This document shows, piece after piece, positions 48,801 through 59,977 of a stretch of 64,000 bases of DNA. Under the pieces are notes generated by a model. That model made no database searches, had not been told where the DNA came from, and was given only the letters and a program-made list of their open reading frames with translations. Position numbers and translations under genes: made by a program. How positions within the stretch are numbered: the stretch's first letter is position 1; the number at the start of each line of letters is the position of its first letter. Origin of the DNA: Bugula neritina (lineage: Eukaryota > Bryozoa > Gymnolaemata > Cheilostomatida > Bugulidae). The stretch spans positions 10,827,480 through 10,891,479 of the forward strand of contig OZ037771.1 in NCBI GenBank assembly GCA_964035545.1, written 5' to 3'.

Positions 48801-50286
48801 ATTCTAGTTAAATAGGTTGACTAGTGAAAACAGATGTTTGAAGCTTAAATCTGCCAGATTTTCGCTAAACTCGTGCTGCCATTTCAGCAATGAGCTGTAC
48901 TTGTTACTGCTGTTTGAGAGCTGGTAGTTACAATAGTGCGTTGAAGTAGAGGTCTGTGTTAGTGCTTAAGTCATTAACAGCACCAAATGTTGTATTTCTG
49001 GCTCGTTGATGATTCATATGGGATTTCCTGTTATTGCAAGTCATATCAGTTGTGACATTTGATTTAGTTTCCAGTCTTTGTGTGGTTTTGCTGTTACAGC
49101 ATCAGTCACTCTGGATTCAACTGTTTAAAGTTTAGTCACTGGTTGGATTCCAAGTGTGCCTGGTTTAATATTTCCTTACTGATGAAACATTTTGTTATAT
49201 GTTTTATGTAATTTGCTCATTTTTTTAGAATTTCCACACTTTGTATGGAGCTGAGATATCAAGCTTGAGTGTGAATCATACTGTAGACTATTGAGTATAG
49301 AACTGTAGACTATTGAGTATAGAACTGTAGACTATTGAGTATAGAATTGTAGACTATTGAGTATAGAACTGTAGACTATTGAGTATAGAACTGTAGACTA
49401 TTGAGTATAGAACTGTATACTATTGAGTATAGAACTGTAGACTATTGAGTGTAGAACTGTAGACTATTGAGTATAGAAATGTAGACTATTGAGTGTAGAA
49501 CTGTAGACTATTGAGTATAGAACTGTAGACTATTGAGTATAGAACTGTAGACTATTGAGTATAGAACTGTAGACTATTGAGTATATAACTGTAGACTATT
49601 GAGTATAGAACTGTAGACTATTGAGTGTAGAACTGTAGACTATTGAGTATAGAACTGTAGACTATTGAGTGTAGAAATGTAGACTACTGAGTATAGAACT
49701 GTAGACTATTGAGTATAGAACTGTAGACTATTGAGTATAGAATTGTAGACTATTGAGTATAGAACTGTAGACTATTGAGTGTAGAACTGTAGACTATTGA
49801 GTATAGAACTGTAGAATACTGAGTATAGAACTGTAGACTATTGAGTATAGAACTGTAGACTATTGAGTATAGAACTGTAGACTATTGAGTATAGAACTGT
49901 AGACTATTGAGTATAGAATTGTAGACTATTGAGTATAGAACTGTAGACTATTGAGTATAGAACTGTAGACTATTGAGTGTAGAACTGTAGACTATTGAGT
50001 ATAGAACTGTAGACTACTGAGTATAGAACTGTAGATCATTGAGTATAGAACTGTAGACTATTGAGTATAGAACTGTAGACTATTGAGTATAGAACATAGT
50101 ATATAATTTTCACACACTTGTACTCTCTCTTGCAGACACGCAGCTGTTATGAAGAAGATAATAGAAACTGTAGCCGAGGGAGGCAACTCACTCGGTGTTC
50201 ACATGTACATCATGATATTCCTCAAGTTTGTCCAGGCTATTATACCCACTATAGAATATGATTTCACTCGCAATTTCAGCATGTGA
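42833..50286 (+). CDS. ATG3: ATG3, autophagy E2-like conjugating enzyme
   Basis: Eight exons join in phase: 42833-42910, 44261-44302, 44500-44620, 45276-45439, 46190-46303, 46712-46840, 47491-47618, 50136-50286 (TGA), giving 308 residues (human about 314). The alternative in-frame ATG at 42839 (MQNVFNNVK) matches the usual family start better than the first one. Visible landmarks are the membrane-binding amphipathic N-terminus ([17 protein letters not shown]), [20 protein letters not shown], the acidic flexible loop ([20 protein letters not shown]), [12 protein letters not shown], and the catalytic cysteine in ASVHPC (Cys258 from the first Met). The C-terminus [20 protein letters not shown] and the terminal FSM are also typical. 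By family knowledge ATG3 takes ATG8/LC3 from ATG7 and transfers it to phosphatidylethanolamine. Three introns carry large minisatellites. Confidence 0.97.
44890..45275 (+). repeat. Degenerate repeat ending exactly at the ATG3 exon 4 acceptor
   Basis: Roughly ten to twelve copies of a TGTACTGATACTGTAGTGCT unit, plus a spacer, occupy the end of intron 3. The final copy, TGTACTGATATTGTAG, is the real 3' splice site, followed by exon sequence TGCCCTGCTAT. Upstream copies therefore display similar TGTAG/TG junctions. Confidence 0.82.
45465..45980. repeat. 17-bp minisatellite (TATTTATATACCTGTTC)
   Basis: About thirty copies start about 25 bases after the ATG3 exon 4 donor (45439) in intron 4. Variants carry ATGC, CTAA or CTTG at the same position. 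A 17-bp stop-free unit leaves all three plus frames open ([13 protein letters not shown]), which are artefacts. Confidence 0.96.
48413..48792. mobile_element. Foldback element with AAGGCCTGG..CCACAC ends (ATG3 intron 7)
   Basis: The ends AAGGCCTGGCCACACACTCG and its inverted counterpart at about 48770-48792 (with TGG inserted) flank a sequence whose halves are also partly complementary (GTGAGAATCACACGAAATCG against the TGTGTGATTCTCAC side). It is about 380 bp with no coding capacity. The GGCCACAC core of the ends is shared with the element at 32164-32513. Confidence 0.72.
49265..50096. repeat. 22-bp minisatellite (GAACTGTAGACTATTGAGTATA)
   Basis: About 37 highly similar copies occupy the end of ATG3 intron 7 and stop about 40 bases before the exon 8 acceptor at 50135. 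The variants TGTAG, TGTAT and GAAAT recur in several copies in an interspersed pattern, which suggests recent unequal exchange. Confidence 0.96.
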
Positions 50287-52184
50287 AGCTGTCAACAAAT
50301 GGGCTGCGATAATCAAGTCATTTATATTTCATATACTTTAATATCTGTTAACATAATGGCATACATGACCTTCCCACTGTCTTGTAATTTCACTATTGAA
50401 GACGCTTGTAGGATTTTATTATCTTTCTAGTTTAATTTTCAAAATATTCAGAAACAATGTTGTGCTGATTCATATTATTTATTCTTTTTTGATTCAAATA
50501 ATTTAATATAATATTTTGTGCATTTGTAAACAAGTTCGGTATGATCATTCAATTTGTATTTTATTGGACAGTCTAATGGCTTCACTAACTACCATTGTTT
50601 CACACAGGAAACTAAATTATAGTGTCAAAATCTATAAAACCAACATTGTTATAACCCCCCCCCCCCCACACGCACGCACACAGACACACACACACACAGA
50701 CAGCTGTATAGCTACACTCTCTATTATATCAGTGTCATTGCTAACTTTAGGAATAACTTGAGCAATTAGAAAACTAATTCAATATTATTTATTAAAGTTA
50801 TTCTCCTCTTAATTTGACCGTGATTCTTGTAAACCACAAATAAAAGGAAGATGTAACAGTTTTTATAAATGCCAAACAGTACACATGACACCCATGCATC
50901 TCTATAATATCCCTTATATGTAGGTAATATAATTAGTATATGAAATGCTGAAGAACCATGCCAGCACAAGTCATTCTCTCTAATTCTCAATCTATTTAAT
51001 TTTTGAATACTTGCTTGATTTTTCATTTGGCGGTGTAATAAGACATTGCAGTCACTAAGTAATAAATATCTTATATTTACTAGTATTGCGTTAACAGTGC
51101 TGGCTCTGTTGATGCGAGTTTAATAAAAAGGACAAATCTATAGTTATAAAGCTTTTAAAGGATGGAGTGCAAGGCCAGTTATATGATAAGCTGCTTTATA
51201 TCACTATATGTGTTTCATCTGTGGTTATACAAGTGTTTCACCTGTAGTTATACAAGTGTTTCACCTGTGGTTATGCAAGTGTTTCACCTGTGGTTATGCA
51301 AGTATTTCACCTGTGGTTATACAAGTGTTTCACCTATGGTTATACAAGTGTTTCACCTGTGGTTATGCAAATGTTTCACCTGTAGTTATACAAAGGTCTG
51401 TCGTCTAATGATGGTCACATAATGCTAAGCTTAATCAGTTTGTTTATGTAACGGTTAACTAAAAGTCAGCCATTTTTAAAAAAATTTGTTGCTCTGCTGA
51501 GAAGTGTGCATATAATGCATTTGATGATGTAATAACTGGTACCATTCTGGTGACAGGATTTCATTACCGTTGATAATTGACATAATGTTAATTAGTAATG
51601 AGCATTATATTAATAGTATAGTATATTAATAGTATAATATAATTATATTATAGGTAATTGCTATGGTATATTGAAGTTATGGTAATTAGTAATTCAGATT
51701 ATGATAAAGCTATTAAAAGCTACCGAAATAAGAAATTCAGTTGGAAGCATCCAATGATTCCCAAGATGCCAATTATTTTATTTATTATGAAAATGACCCA
51801 TAACTAGATTGTTTATGTAATACATAATATTGCAATTTGCAAAAGCATCACCATGGGTGATAACTCCAAATTATTGTCGCAAATACTTTATTTTAAAAAA
51901 AATGCACAAATCTCTCATTTAACCTATTAGGTACCACACAAAAATATACAGTGTCATAATTTTGACAGCAACACTAAAGCATCCTTATAGAATTTCTATA
52001 CGAATAGTTTTAAAAGTTGAACTTTTGCATGGTGCATCCATTTGATAAGTATTCAAAGAAAAATGAAACCAATTAAATGACAGCTGGTAAGAATAAAATA
52101 TATAAATAGTTAAACTGATGAAAGAATTGCTGGCGTATTATATTTCACACATAAACAAGTTTTTAAGCTTCACTTGATGTTAGG
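50287..52184. other. Intergenic region between ATG3 and the first VEGF-like gene
   Basis: The two genes converge here. The ATG3 3' untranslated region has a candidate AATAAA near 50837. A C homopolymer and CA repeat lie at 50657-50700, and a 23-bp tandem repeat at about 51215-51395. The minus-strand signal AATAAATAAA near 51777-51786 suits the leftward VEGF-like transcript. I see no exon. Confidence 0.55.
51215..51395. repeat. 23-bp minisatellite (GTGTTTCACCTGTGGTTATAC)
   Basis: About eight copies of a TTTCACCTGTGGTTATACAA unit are present, downstream of ATG3. Open frames with repeated FHLWLYKCFTC are artefacts. Confidence 0.93.
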
Positions 52185-55100
52185 TTAGTTATTCTTCCTG
52201 CATTCGGTCCCAGAACCAGGACTAAACACACACTTGCATCTACCTCTCTTTTCTACTGCCTTGTAGAAACAGGGACACCTGAAAGATTTCATGTTTGTAC
52301 CTGAAGTTAGCATGGGTAAAGGTAGAAATGTAACTAAACAGTATTAAAGTAGTTGCATATATTGCCACAGTTAGCCAAACTTCCATTAAAAATTACTAGC
52401 ATACAAAATGGTCTAGTTATGAAATAGAAGTATTATTTTCTGTGCAAATCAAAGCATTTTAATCCCAAACTAGGAAAAAGTCTATAGTACTTTTGCCTTT
52501 AACAGGCCATTAGACTTGTCCAATTACTTATAGGTTATAAATATTGGAGGGTTTCAATTCCCCAGTAGCCCTTGTAGTGTAGGTTATTTTGCCAGTTTGA
52601 CAGCTGGAGGTTGGCAGGTTTAAATCCCAGTGGGAGGCAAATATTTTACACATGTTAAACAAATGACAAAAAATAAACAAAAGCAAATAAACACATATTT
52701 ATACTGGCTATTATTGTAACTGTAGCCTAAATTATGTAACAAAATTTATGTCAGGACCACCAACTAGTACAATCAGAGAGCTGTCAAATATATTACATGT
52801 AGTGAGGGTATTTCTGTGAACACTCACTTCAAGTGTCTGCAAGGTGCTTTCGTTGTGGGGACAGGTGTTGTTGTTGTAATCTCAGTATCCTGTGGTTCAT
52901 GAGCTATAGCTTGTAACATGCCACCAGCTCTTGCATAAGGGTTTTCACAACTACAAGAAGAGGCTAGTTGGAGTGTAATGCTAACCAATAACTGGACGCA
53001 GCTGCCTACACAGCCAGCACCAGCCTGATCTGTGACTTAGTATTTTCATACTAGTATGAGCGTAGTAAACTCTGGTCACAAGTAAGGGGTGATGCATTAT
53101 ATAGTATACAGCTTAGATATTTGTATAATATAGAAAAACACATACAGCAGCAATTGCACAACACATAAGGCTAATGGTGAGATATGCAAACTCTTCAGCG
53201 CATTGAAGAGAGTAACAGTTACATTGTAAGTTCAGGTTTCAAGAATGAGTATTGAGTATTGTAGACAGGGTGACTGAGCACCCATACATCGGTTTCCTTG
53301 TTTGGAGATGATTTGGTGATAGGTGATGTATAATGTAAATAGTATACAGCTAGACTAGCCAAGTATATTGCTATCAATTACCATTTTCTCGCTTCTTCAT
53401 AATATTATGTAAAAAATGATGATTCTGATAAGTTTGAAGGTGTTATGTATGTAAGTAAATTGTTGTTGCTATGTAACAAAATAGTTCTGCCCTGCTCTAC
53501 TACAGTACCTGCATGTGATTGGATTAAAGCTGGCATAAGCACCACAGTTGAACAAAACGTCTACACATTGGCATTGGCATATGTTCTCATTCCATCTCAT
53601 GTGGGAAGGGCAAGTTCGGGCTTTTTCTTTGCATTGGCATGAGCAATGATAGCTGTCTGTCACAGAAATATAAATGGACATATTCATAGGCCTGAAGTAA
53701 GAATGTATATTTATATAAATATTTCATTACATGTAGCCACATTTTCTGATATGTTTTGAGCAACCCATATGTTTTTCAGAGCCTCTTCTGTTACTTACTA
53801 TATTCAATAGAGCTGTTTATCTTGATGGGCCAACCAATTATAAACAATATAATCTGAATTTTTGATCATATAGAAAATATTTATAAAGACCAAAGATCAT
53901 AAACATAAAGGAAAAGCTATAAACATCCAACTCAAGCCGTTTAAGACACATGCAGCCTTGTATGCTCTTATACCATGCTGTTATGCTAGTATCATCTGTG
54001 AGTTGCAACTGGGGAACAGTTCAATTCATACACAGTTGTTTCAAGTATTATGTTTTATGGCATCATGTATATGGTGGCATGACCAGGAACATCAAAGGCT
54101 ATAACTAAAGATATACAAATTTAACTTAGATCACCGAGAAATTCAGACATGAAAATTTCTAAAAAGCAGGACTACATGTAACCATCTCACATTAAGAACT
54201 AAAGTGTACTCTCACAATTGAGAGGTTCTTAGTAGAGTCATAGAATCATCATCAAACAACTGTTGAAGCTTAAAGGTCATCTATACAAAATGAACTCTTG
54301 GGTCATTTTACTCAATTTAGAAGACACTTGATATATATCTGGTTTTTAGTTATTTTTTACAATTTAGCTGCTGATATATATGTTTTTTTACACTAAACTA
54401 ATGAAATGTTACCAAATACAACTAAATAATCAAGGTTTTAATTTTGCCTGGTCCCCTATGTTTTTTTCCTATTTTTTTGGTGAATTGAGATATGCAGAAC
54501 ATGTGATGAAAAACCATCATGGTCGGCATATATGTATTTGGCTCATATAACAATGACAGCGTAATTTAATGTTGTAGGAAAGCTCTTCCCAACATCTTTT
54601 TGCTATGCATATAGTTAGAATCAGCTTAAAAAGTCATCCAAAAAGTAAATTTTTATGAATTTTGAGTCAATTTTAATTTTTTTGCCATAACATGTACAAA
54701 AGAAAGTAAAATGACCCTAGTCAAATTTAGGACAACTTAAAATTTCTAAAGCTTATAAATGTTAGTATATCTTTTGCTCATTACAATATTATATTGTATG
54801 TATAATACGTACCATAAACATGAATTTCATTGTTGCAGTCTTCTTCAGTAATTTTACACTCGCATTGACACTTAGTGTGATCCTCTACTTCCACATGCAT
54901 GACACCGGAAGGTGTTAAAATAGTATCCTTGTATTCATACCTGAGCACCTGGAAATGCAATAGAGTTGACTTTATATGACACATTAATTCCTTCGTGGCG
55001 ATATATTACTATAAATTGTGTATCTAGAATTAGACTGTTATAAAAATACAACTGAAATATAGCTTGAATAGAATAAAACATATTGGAAAAAACTGTTTTT

Positions 55101-57662
55101 ACGCAGGCTATATACAAATTACTTCCAATTCATGCAGGAATAATGTTATCCTTTTTCAGAATAATGTTATGGTGGGTTCTAATGCATGCAATTACTCCAG
55201 TGATCAGTTATGTAAGTGAGTAGGAATTACACCAGCTCTCGTGTGAGAAAAATAGATACATATTTAAAAGTATTAGCATAAAGAAAAGGGTTACATTCAG
55301 CTGCCCTGAATTAAAACAATAAAAGTGACACTATACACATATAACATCTAGACTCTAGCCAGCCTACACTCTAACTCTCAGTTCTGAAGCTTTCTGCTTT
55401 GCAGGGGGTAATCACGTGATCCATGTGATTGGTTATTCTTCTTGCGTGCCACGCCTACACATTCTAATACTGAGCTATAGGAGGTGTGATTAGACTTCCA
55501 CTATCCATTACAATAATTGGAACCATCAAAATTAATTATGTTTTGTAAAAAGCATATTTTGTACGAGAGACATTAAACTGCTACTAAGACATATGACAAC
55601 AGAACAATATAATTTTTTTGTATTTTATATAACCATATTCTGTGCAGAATAATTTTTTTTCACTTTAAAACCTATGGACCTTTTATTTACTTGTAGTATT
55701 TCAACTCAATAAATAACTAGTTACCTTTTCGAAAGACAATTCAGATTAGCCTGCAAAAGACGAGTTAAAATAACAAGCAGTTACGTTGTTTCAAAGAATA
55801 TGCAGCAGAATCTAGTCAAATACCCCAATCTTTCTTTTCTGGATTTCTTTTGGCTTGCATGTGAGTTGGGGGTGTGCACAGCAACCCCCACAGCGCTTCA
55901 GTTTAACACAAGATGGATGAAGTACTATGTTAGTGCGGTCATTCGGTATCGGAACTGCTTGCTGATAGACTTCACAACCAGCGTACTCTGAGTCGATGGT
56001 GACTTCTGATTCTATCGGAACAAAGTTGTTCTTATGAAGGTCAACTCTATTAACGTTACTGGCCTCAAAGATATCATTGAAATATCATAGTAAGTATTAT
56101 AGATATCATATAATATTCTTTGTGCTAATTGTTAAAGAGAGTAACACGTCTATACTTACCTGATCGTGCGTAACCCTCATCACCTTTGAGACCTGAAATA
56201 TTGATAACTTGATCTAATGTTTGTAATGAAACAAAATACAACCCCTACTCAGTGTTACACCCACTAACTTAAACTGAAAGTCTTTTAGTGTGAGTATACC
56301 TTGCTCTTACCATATATGGTGTTTGGCAAGAGGTATCATTGAAACAACAAATTACTACAGGATATTGAAAAAGTCTTGTAATTATAATAATTATTTTTAC
56401 CAGAGTCATAGGAAAGTGTAATGACAATATTTCCTATCAACAACTATTAACTGCAAGCGATATACATAAAGTTAATTACCAGCAGGTGAGTACCTTTTCC
56501 ACCTTTGAGATGTAAAATATTGAAAAACTTTTGGTACTGAAACAAAACCACTCTGCACTACATCCCCAACACTGTTATTCCCTCAAAGAGTTATTATATA
56601 TAATACTATTGGTGGTATTGAAACATTCTGTGGCCTGCTTTAATGAACAGCTCTATCTATGTCTGTAGGTGAGTGTGTTCAGAAAAAAATTTTCTCTACA
56701 TTAATAGAGTACGTTTTTGTTAACAAAATGTGCATGGCTAGAAATTTTGGTCATCTTACAACTATAGAGCATAAAACATTACTCGCTAGTTTGGCCATTA
56801 TTCATCAGAGTTAAAGAAACACTTTGTGCAGTACTTGTTAAATGTTGCTCACGTCAACAATATTTGTAAAATTATAATTGTCTGTGCAAATACAAACAGT
56901 GATATCTAACCTGCTCATCCACATGAGGGGGTTTTTATATTTAATTGAAGGTCGTGCAATATTTTGAAAATCAGTTTATATATGATATGTATTAAAAAGT
57001 AGAAAACAAACTGCATATCGCCAATGGGTTTTTAAGAATTGAATAATCAAAAATAGTTGTAAAAAGACCTTTAAGATAATCTATAAATAATTTCAACTAA
57101 TATGTAATCTGTTTCATTTTAAAAAAGTATCCAGTCTTTGCAAAATTCAAGTAAAGAACTATAACTGGAATGTTTGAAATTTAGCTTTGAGTTTCCATAT
57201 GTGCTTCTCAAGTTAAAATATTTATTATTCATAATGGAAAATTAAACACAATACTATAGCAGCTGTGGAGACCGCTTACCTTTCTCAGTGCTAGGCAACG
57301 CCAGAGGTTTCTGGAAAAACCTGTCCATCATAAAGTCCGTAAAGTTTTTGCTTCCAGCTACAACTGCGTCAAAAAAGCCTTCATTCCGAAAAAAGCTTAG
57401 TGGCATTTCCTAAGAAATAAAGACAACATTGGGCAAGATTCAGCTAAACTATGTATGGGATTGCTCTGAAAATATATGTAGCATCAGTATTTTTAACATA
57501 TTCACAAACATACAGTACTGCGTGTTCAGTATTGTAATACAAAAGTTGAAAAGTAGTAAGTCTTACAGGTAAAGTGGTGTTGCCTGTCATGGTGGTGTCT
57601 GCTATACTCAATCCTGTCAGGATTAGTACGACAACACTTCTAAACAATAAGAATCTCGCCAT
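52185..57662 (-). CDS. PDGF/VEGF-like secreted growth factor A
   Basis: Eight minus-strand exons join in phase: 57662-57567, 57409-57280, 56192-56160, 56011-55824, 54948-54813, 53656-53509, 52950-52828, 52278-52185 (TAA), giving about 315 residues. A hydrophobic signal peptide (LLFRSVVVLILTGLSIA) opens the protein. The cystine-knot domain has Cys at about 99, 121, 127, 130, 131, 138, 176 and 178; from PSCVKLKRCGGCC onward the spacing equals that of vertebrate VEGF, and the motif fits the PDGF family signature. Downstream come CECKITEEDC, a cysteine-rich CSCQC/CQCQC module like the BR3P or silk-type repeats of VEGF-C/D, a Thr/Pro linker (TEITTTTPVPTTKAP) and a last Cys-rich piece. By family knowledge such proteins are dimeric ligands of PVR/VEGFR tyrosine kinases. 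A tandem paralogue lies upstream with the same intron phases. Confidence 0.92.
52555..52645 (+). repeat. tRNA-like SINE fragment
   Basis: GTAGTGTAGGTTATTTTGCC is followed by GGCAGGTTTAAATCCCAGTG, the latter resembling a tRNA box B and T-arm. The acceptor stems do not pair, so I call a SINE-like relic in the last intron of VEGF-like gene A. Confidence 0.45.
54301..54480. mobile_element. Half copy of the foldback MITE
   Basis: GGTCATTTTACTCAATTTAG and the next 160 bases match the left half of the elements at 3832 and 39356, including TTTTTAGTTATTTTTTACAA and AACTAAATAATCAAGG. The right half is missing, so this is a deleted copy. It lies in an intron of VEGF-like gene A. Confidence 0.72.
56487..56590 (-). 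pseudogene. Decayed duplicate of VEGF-like A exon 3 and flanking intron
   Basis: The stretch aligns with 56160-56280, which contains the 33-bp exon 56192-56160. Shared blocks include CACCTTTGAGA, AAATATTGA, TGAAACAAAA and the CTACTC/CTGCAC region. In the duplicate the acceptor CAG has become TACA and the donor context is disrupted, so the copy is not usable as an exon. Confidence 0.65.
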
Positions 57663-59977
57663 GTTGAGTTCAAATCATGGAAGTTATGCTGTACAGAGTG
57701 TACTGTTCAAACTGCTGCCTGTCAAACCACTGCCTAGATGAGGTGCTGTCTTTTTTTATATCATATTTCATAATATCTAGTTCCTTGTAATGAGTGTTAT
57801 GCTGGAAAACATGTGACAAAGGTTGCTGGCAGCAGCTTTTTGTTATAAACAATATTAAAAAGGTCAGCGTCTTCAGTGAGACGTACTGATCAGCTGGTAA
57901 TTCGATTACAAGAAAGTATGTTTTGAATTTATCTTCAGCTTGCACATAGATAATACTGACAGAATAGATGTGTTGCAATCTTTTAGTGATCTGTTGTAAT
58001 ATAAGTTCTATATTAATTTATCCTTTAAAAGCCTACTGTGATGAACTGACTACTGTAAGCTGTGATGTATCCCTTAGATACAGCCTAACAGATTATAGCT
58101 ACTTTGAACCCTACATGATACCTACATTCTCACGGAAGTTTATTCTGTGATTATAAAAGCTTTAATAACATAAGTTTGTATTAATATAAGAAAATTATAA
58201 TAATTCTTGGCTTCATGCAAAATATTCTTTTCAAAAAAATTGAAAATTGAAATATTGTAACACAATATTTCAATTTTCAGATATAAGTCAAGGCAAGTAG
58301 CTCAATAGCAGGCTACCAAGCATCAATTTACTGTTTTCTAAAGCATACATTTGATGTTAAGAAACATTTCTAACTTATTTACAGACACGGAAAAGTTATA
58401 CGTTAATGAGGAACTGCTTATAGTTGGCCAATACAGAAGCTATAAATACAACTATATTCACATCTATAAATAAACTGAAATTATAAATATGGACTTATAC
58501 TGTTGAGCAAGCGGTCAGCACCACCACTTTGGAAGATTAAAACACAGAACAAACTATCCCCGTGAAGGGAGGGGTATATATATATATATATAACTACAGT
58601 TTTCTAAATGATGATTGAACGAATTATTTGTTAAAGACTAGGTTACTTTGAATTCATTAGCTAAAATCTTTCAATTTATTTCAATAATGAAGTGAGTAAA
58701 GAGATAACCGGGAGAGATGAAGTTCTAACATATATATATACTCCAACTCTATCACAAGACATTACAAGTATACCGGCATTTTGGAACGCCAACACGTAAA
58801 TACTAAAATTGAACTATAGTAAGTTGACTGCTGCATTTAAAACAAAATTAGCCTCATTAGTTTGTGTAAATCTATAGTTATATAGTGCTTTGATATGGCT
58901 CTGATTTAAATAACCTCAATTGTATATTTGTTATATTGAACTTCTGAAAGCATAACGACCACAAATTTGTAACAAAAAAATTTAAAAGTGTGATAATTAC
59001 TAGAATGCCTTCAATTGTTGTTATTTATATTCTTGATGAAGAATTAAATAAAGTTCTAGCAGCTGTAAAAGCGACTTACCTACCTCAATGCTGGGCAACG
59101 CATGCTGGTTTCTGAGAAACCATGTTTAACATATGGTAGCTAATGATACAGTTGGTAGTACCAATAACTACCAGTTATAGCACATGATGACACAGCTTGC
59201 AGTTATGTAAGAAGGTACCAATTACAATCTTAAATGTTCAGCGGCTTTATAGCAATACAGTATCTCAGGTGAAGGAAGTTTTGATAACCTTAGCACAGTT
59301 ATCTTTGAAAAAGATTTTACAGAATGAGTTTTTATAAGGTCATAAGGAAATCGTGTTGCTATAACAAGAGCTTTGGCTCCAATAATTTCAAGTTTTGGAA
59401 TGCTATTTAAGCCTAGTCTTACTATCAGCTTGAATGCAAGATCCACAACTTGTGTAACAATACTACAAATTTGGAAGCAGAACGTAGCTGTTTATTGCAA
59501 TACTTTTGCATACAACAGAGGGCCAGAAAAGGAGCCATTGATGAGCAGGTTTGGATTTATATAGAGAAAACTCAGAATAAATAAACATACAGTTTATTGC
59601 ACTAACTGGCAAATTATTATATCAAAATATGTGACGGTAGCAAAATATTATTCTACCTAAATGAAACTGGTAATACAAACAATAGAGCTGTGATTGTCTT
59701 ACAAGAACATAAAAATCAACTTGTTAAATAGGGTTAATCCACATTCAGCTTAATTATAAACCATTGATGTATATAAACTGTTGACCCACATTCTAGCAAA
59801 GAGTATATAACATGGTATCCAAATATGAACCAATATTGTCAACAGTTTTAAACAAGGTGCTGTAAAATATAGCACCGGATTCTAGAATTTATGTTAGTGG
59901 CACATTAGCGGCCATAATGTTATATCTTCGTAATAATATATAATACTATTGTGTAAGAAGCATTTCAGTGTCTCAAT
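57663..59977. other. Spacer between the two VEGF-like genes
   Basis: It contains the 5' flank of gene A, a TA microsatellite near 58574-58592, a decayed exon copy (59070-59200) and the 3' flank of gene B with a minus-strand AATAAA near 59593-59598. A 75-codon minus-strand open frame at 59222-59446 has no recognisable similarity and I do not call it. Confidence 0.55.
59070..59200 (-). pseudogene. Decayed copy of VEGF-like exon 2
   Basis: On the minus strand the stretch shows TTTCTCAGAAACCAGCATGC, GTTGCCCAGCATTGAG and a GTAAGT donor, followed by ACAGCTGCTA. These parallel exon 57409-57280 and its donor (TTTTTCCAGAAACCTCTGGC, GTTGCCTAGCACTGAG, GTAAGC, ACAGCTGCTA). In-frame TAA codons upstream show it is dead. 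Similarity fades beyond about 59150. Confidence 0.7.

Noticed and set aside
51162-51422. Plus-strand open frames with FHLWLYKCFTC repeats
   Set aside because: They come from a 23-bp minisatellite downstream of ATG3.
52555-52645. Functional tRNA gene
   Set aside because: A box B-like GGTTTAAATCC is present, but acceptor and anticodon stems do not pair. It is better explained as a SINE relic.
59222-59446. 75-codon minus-strand frame between the VEGF-like genes
   Set aside because: It has no splice context, no recognised similarity, and in-frame continuation stops on both sides.
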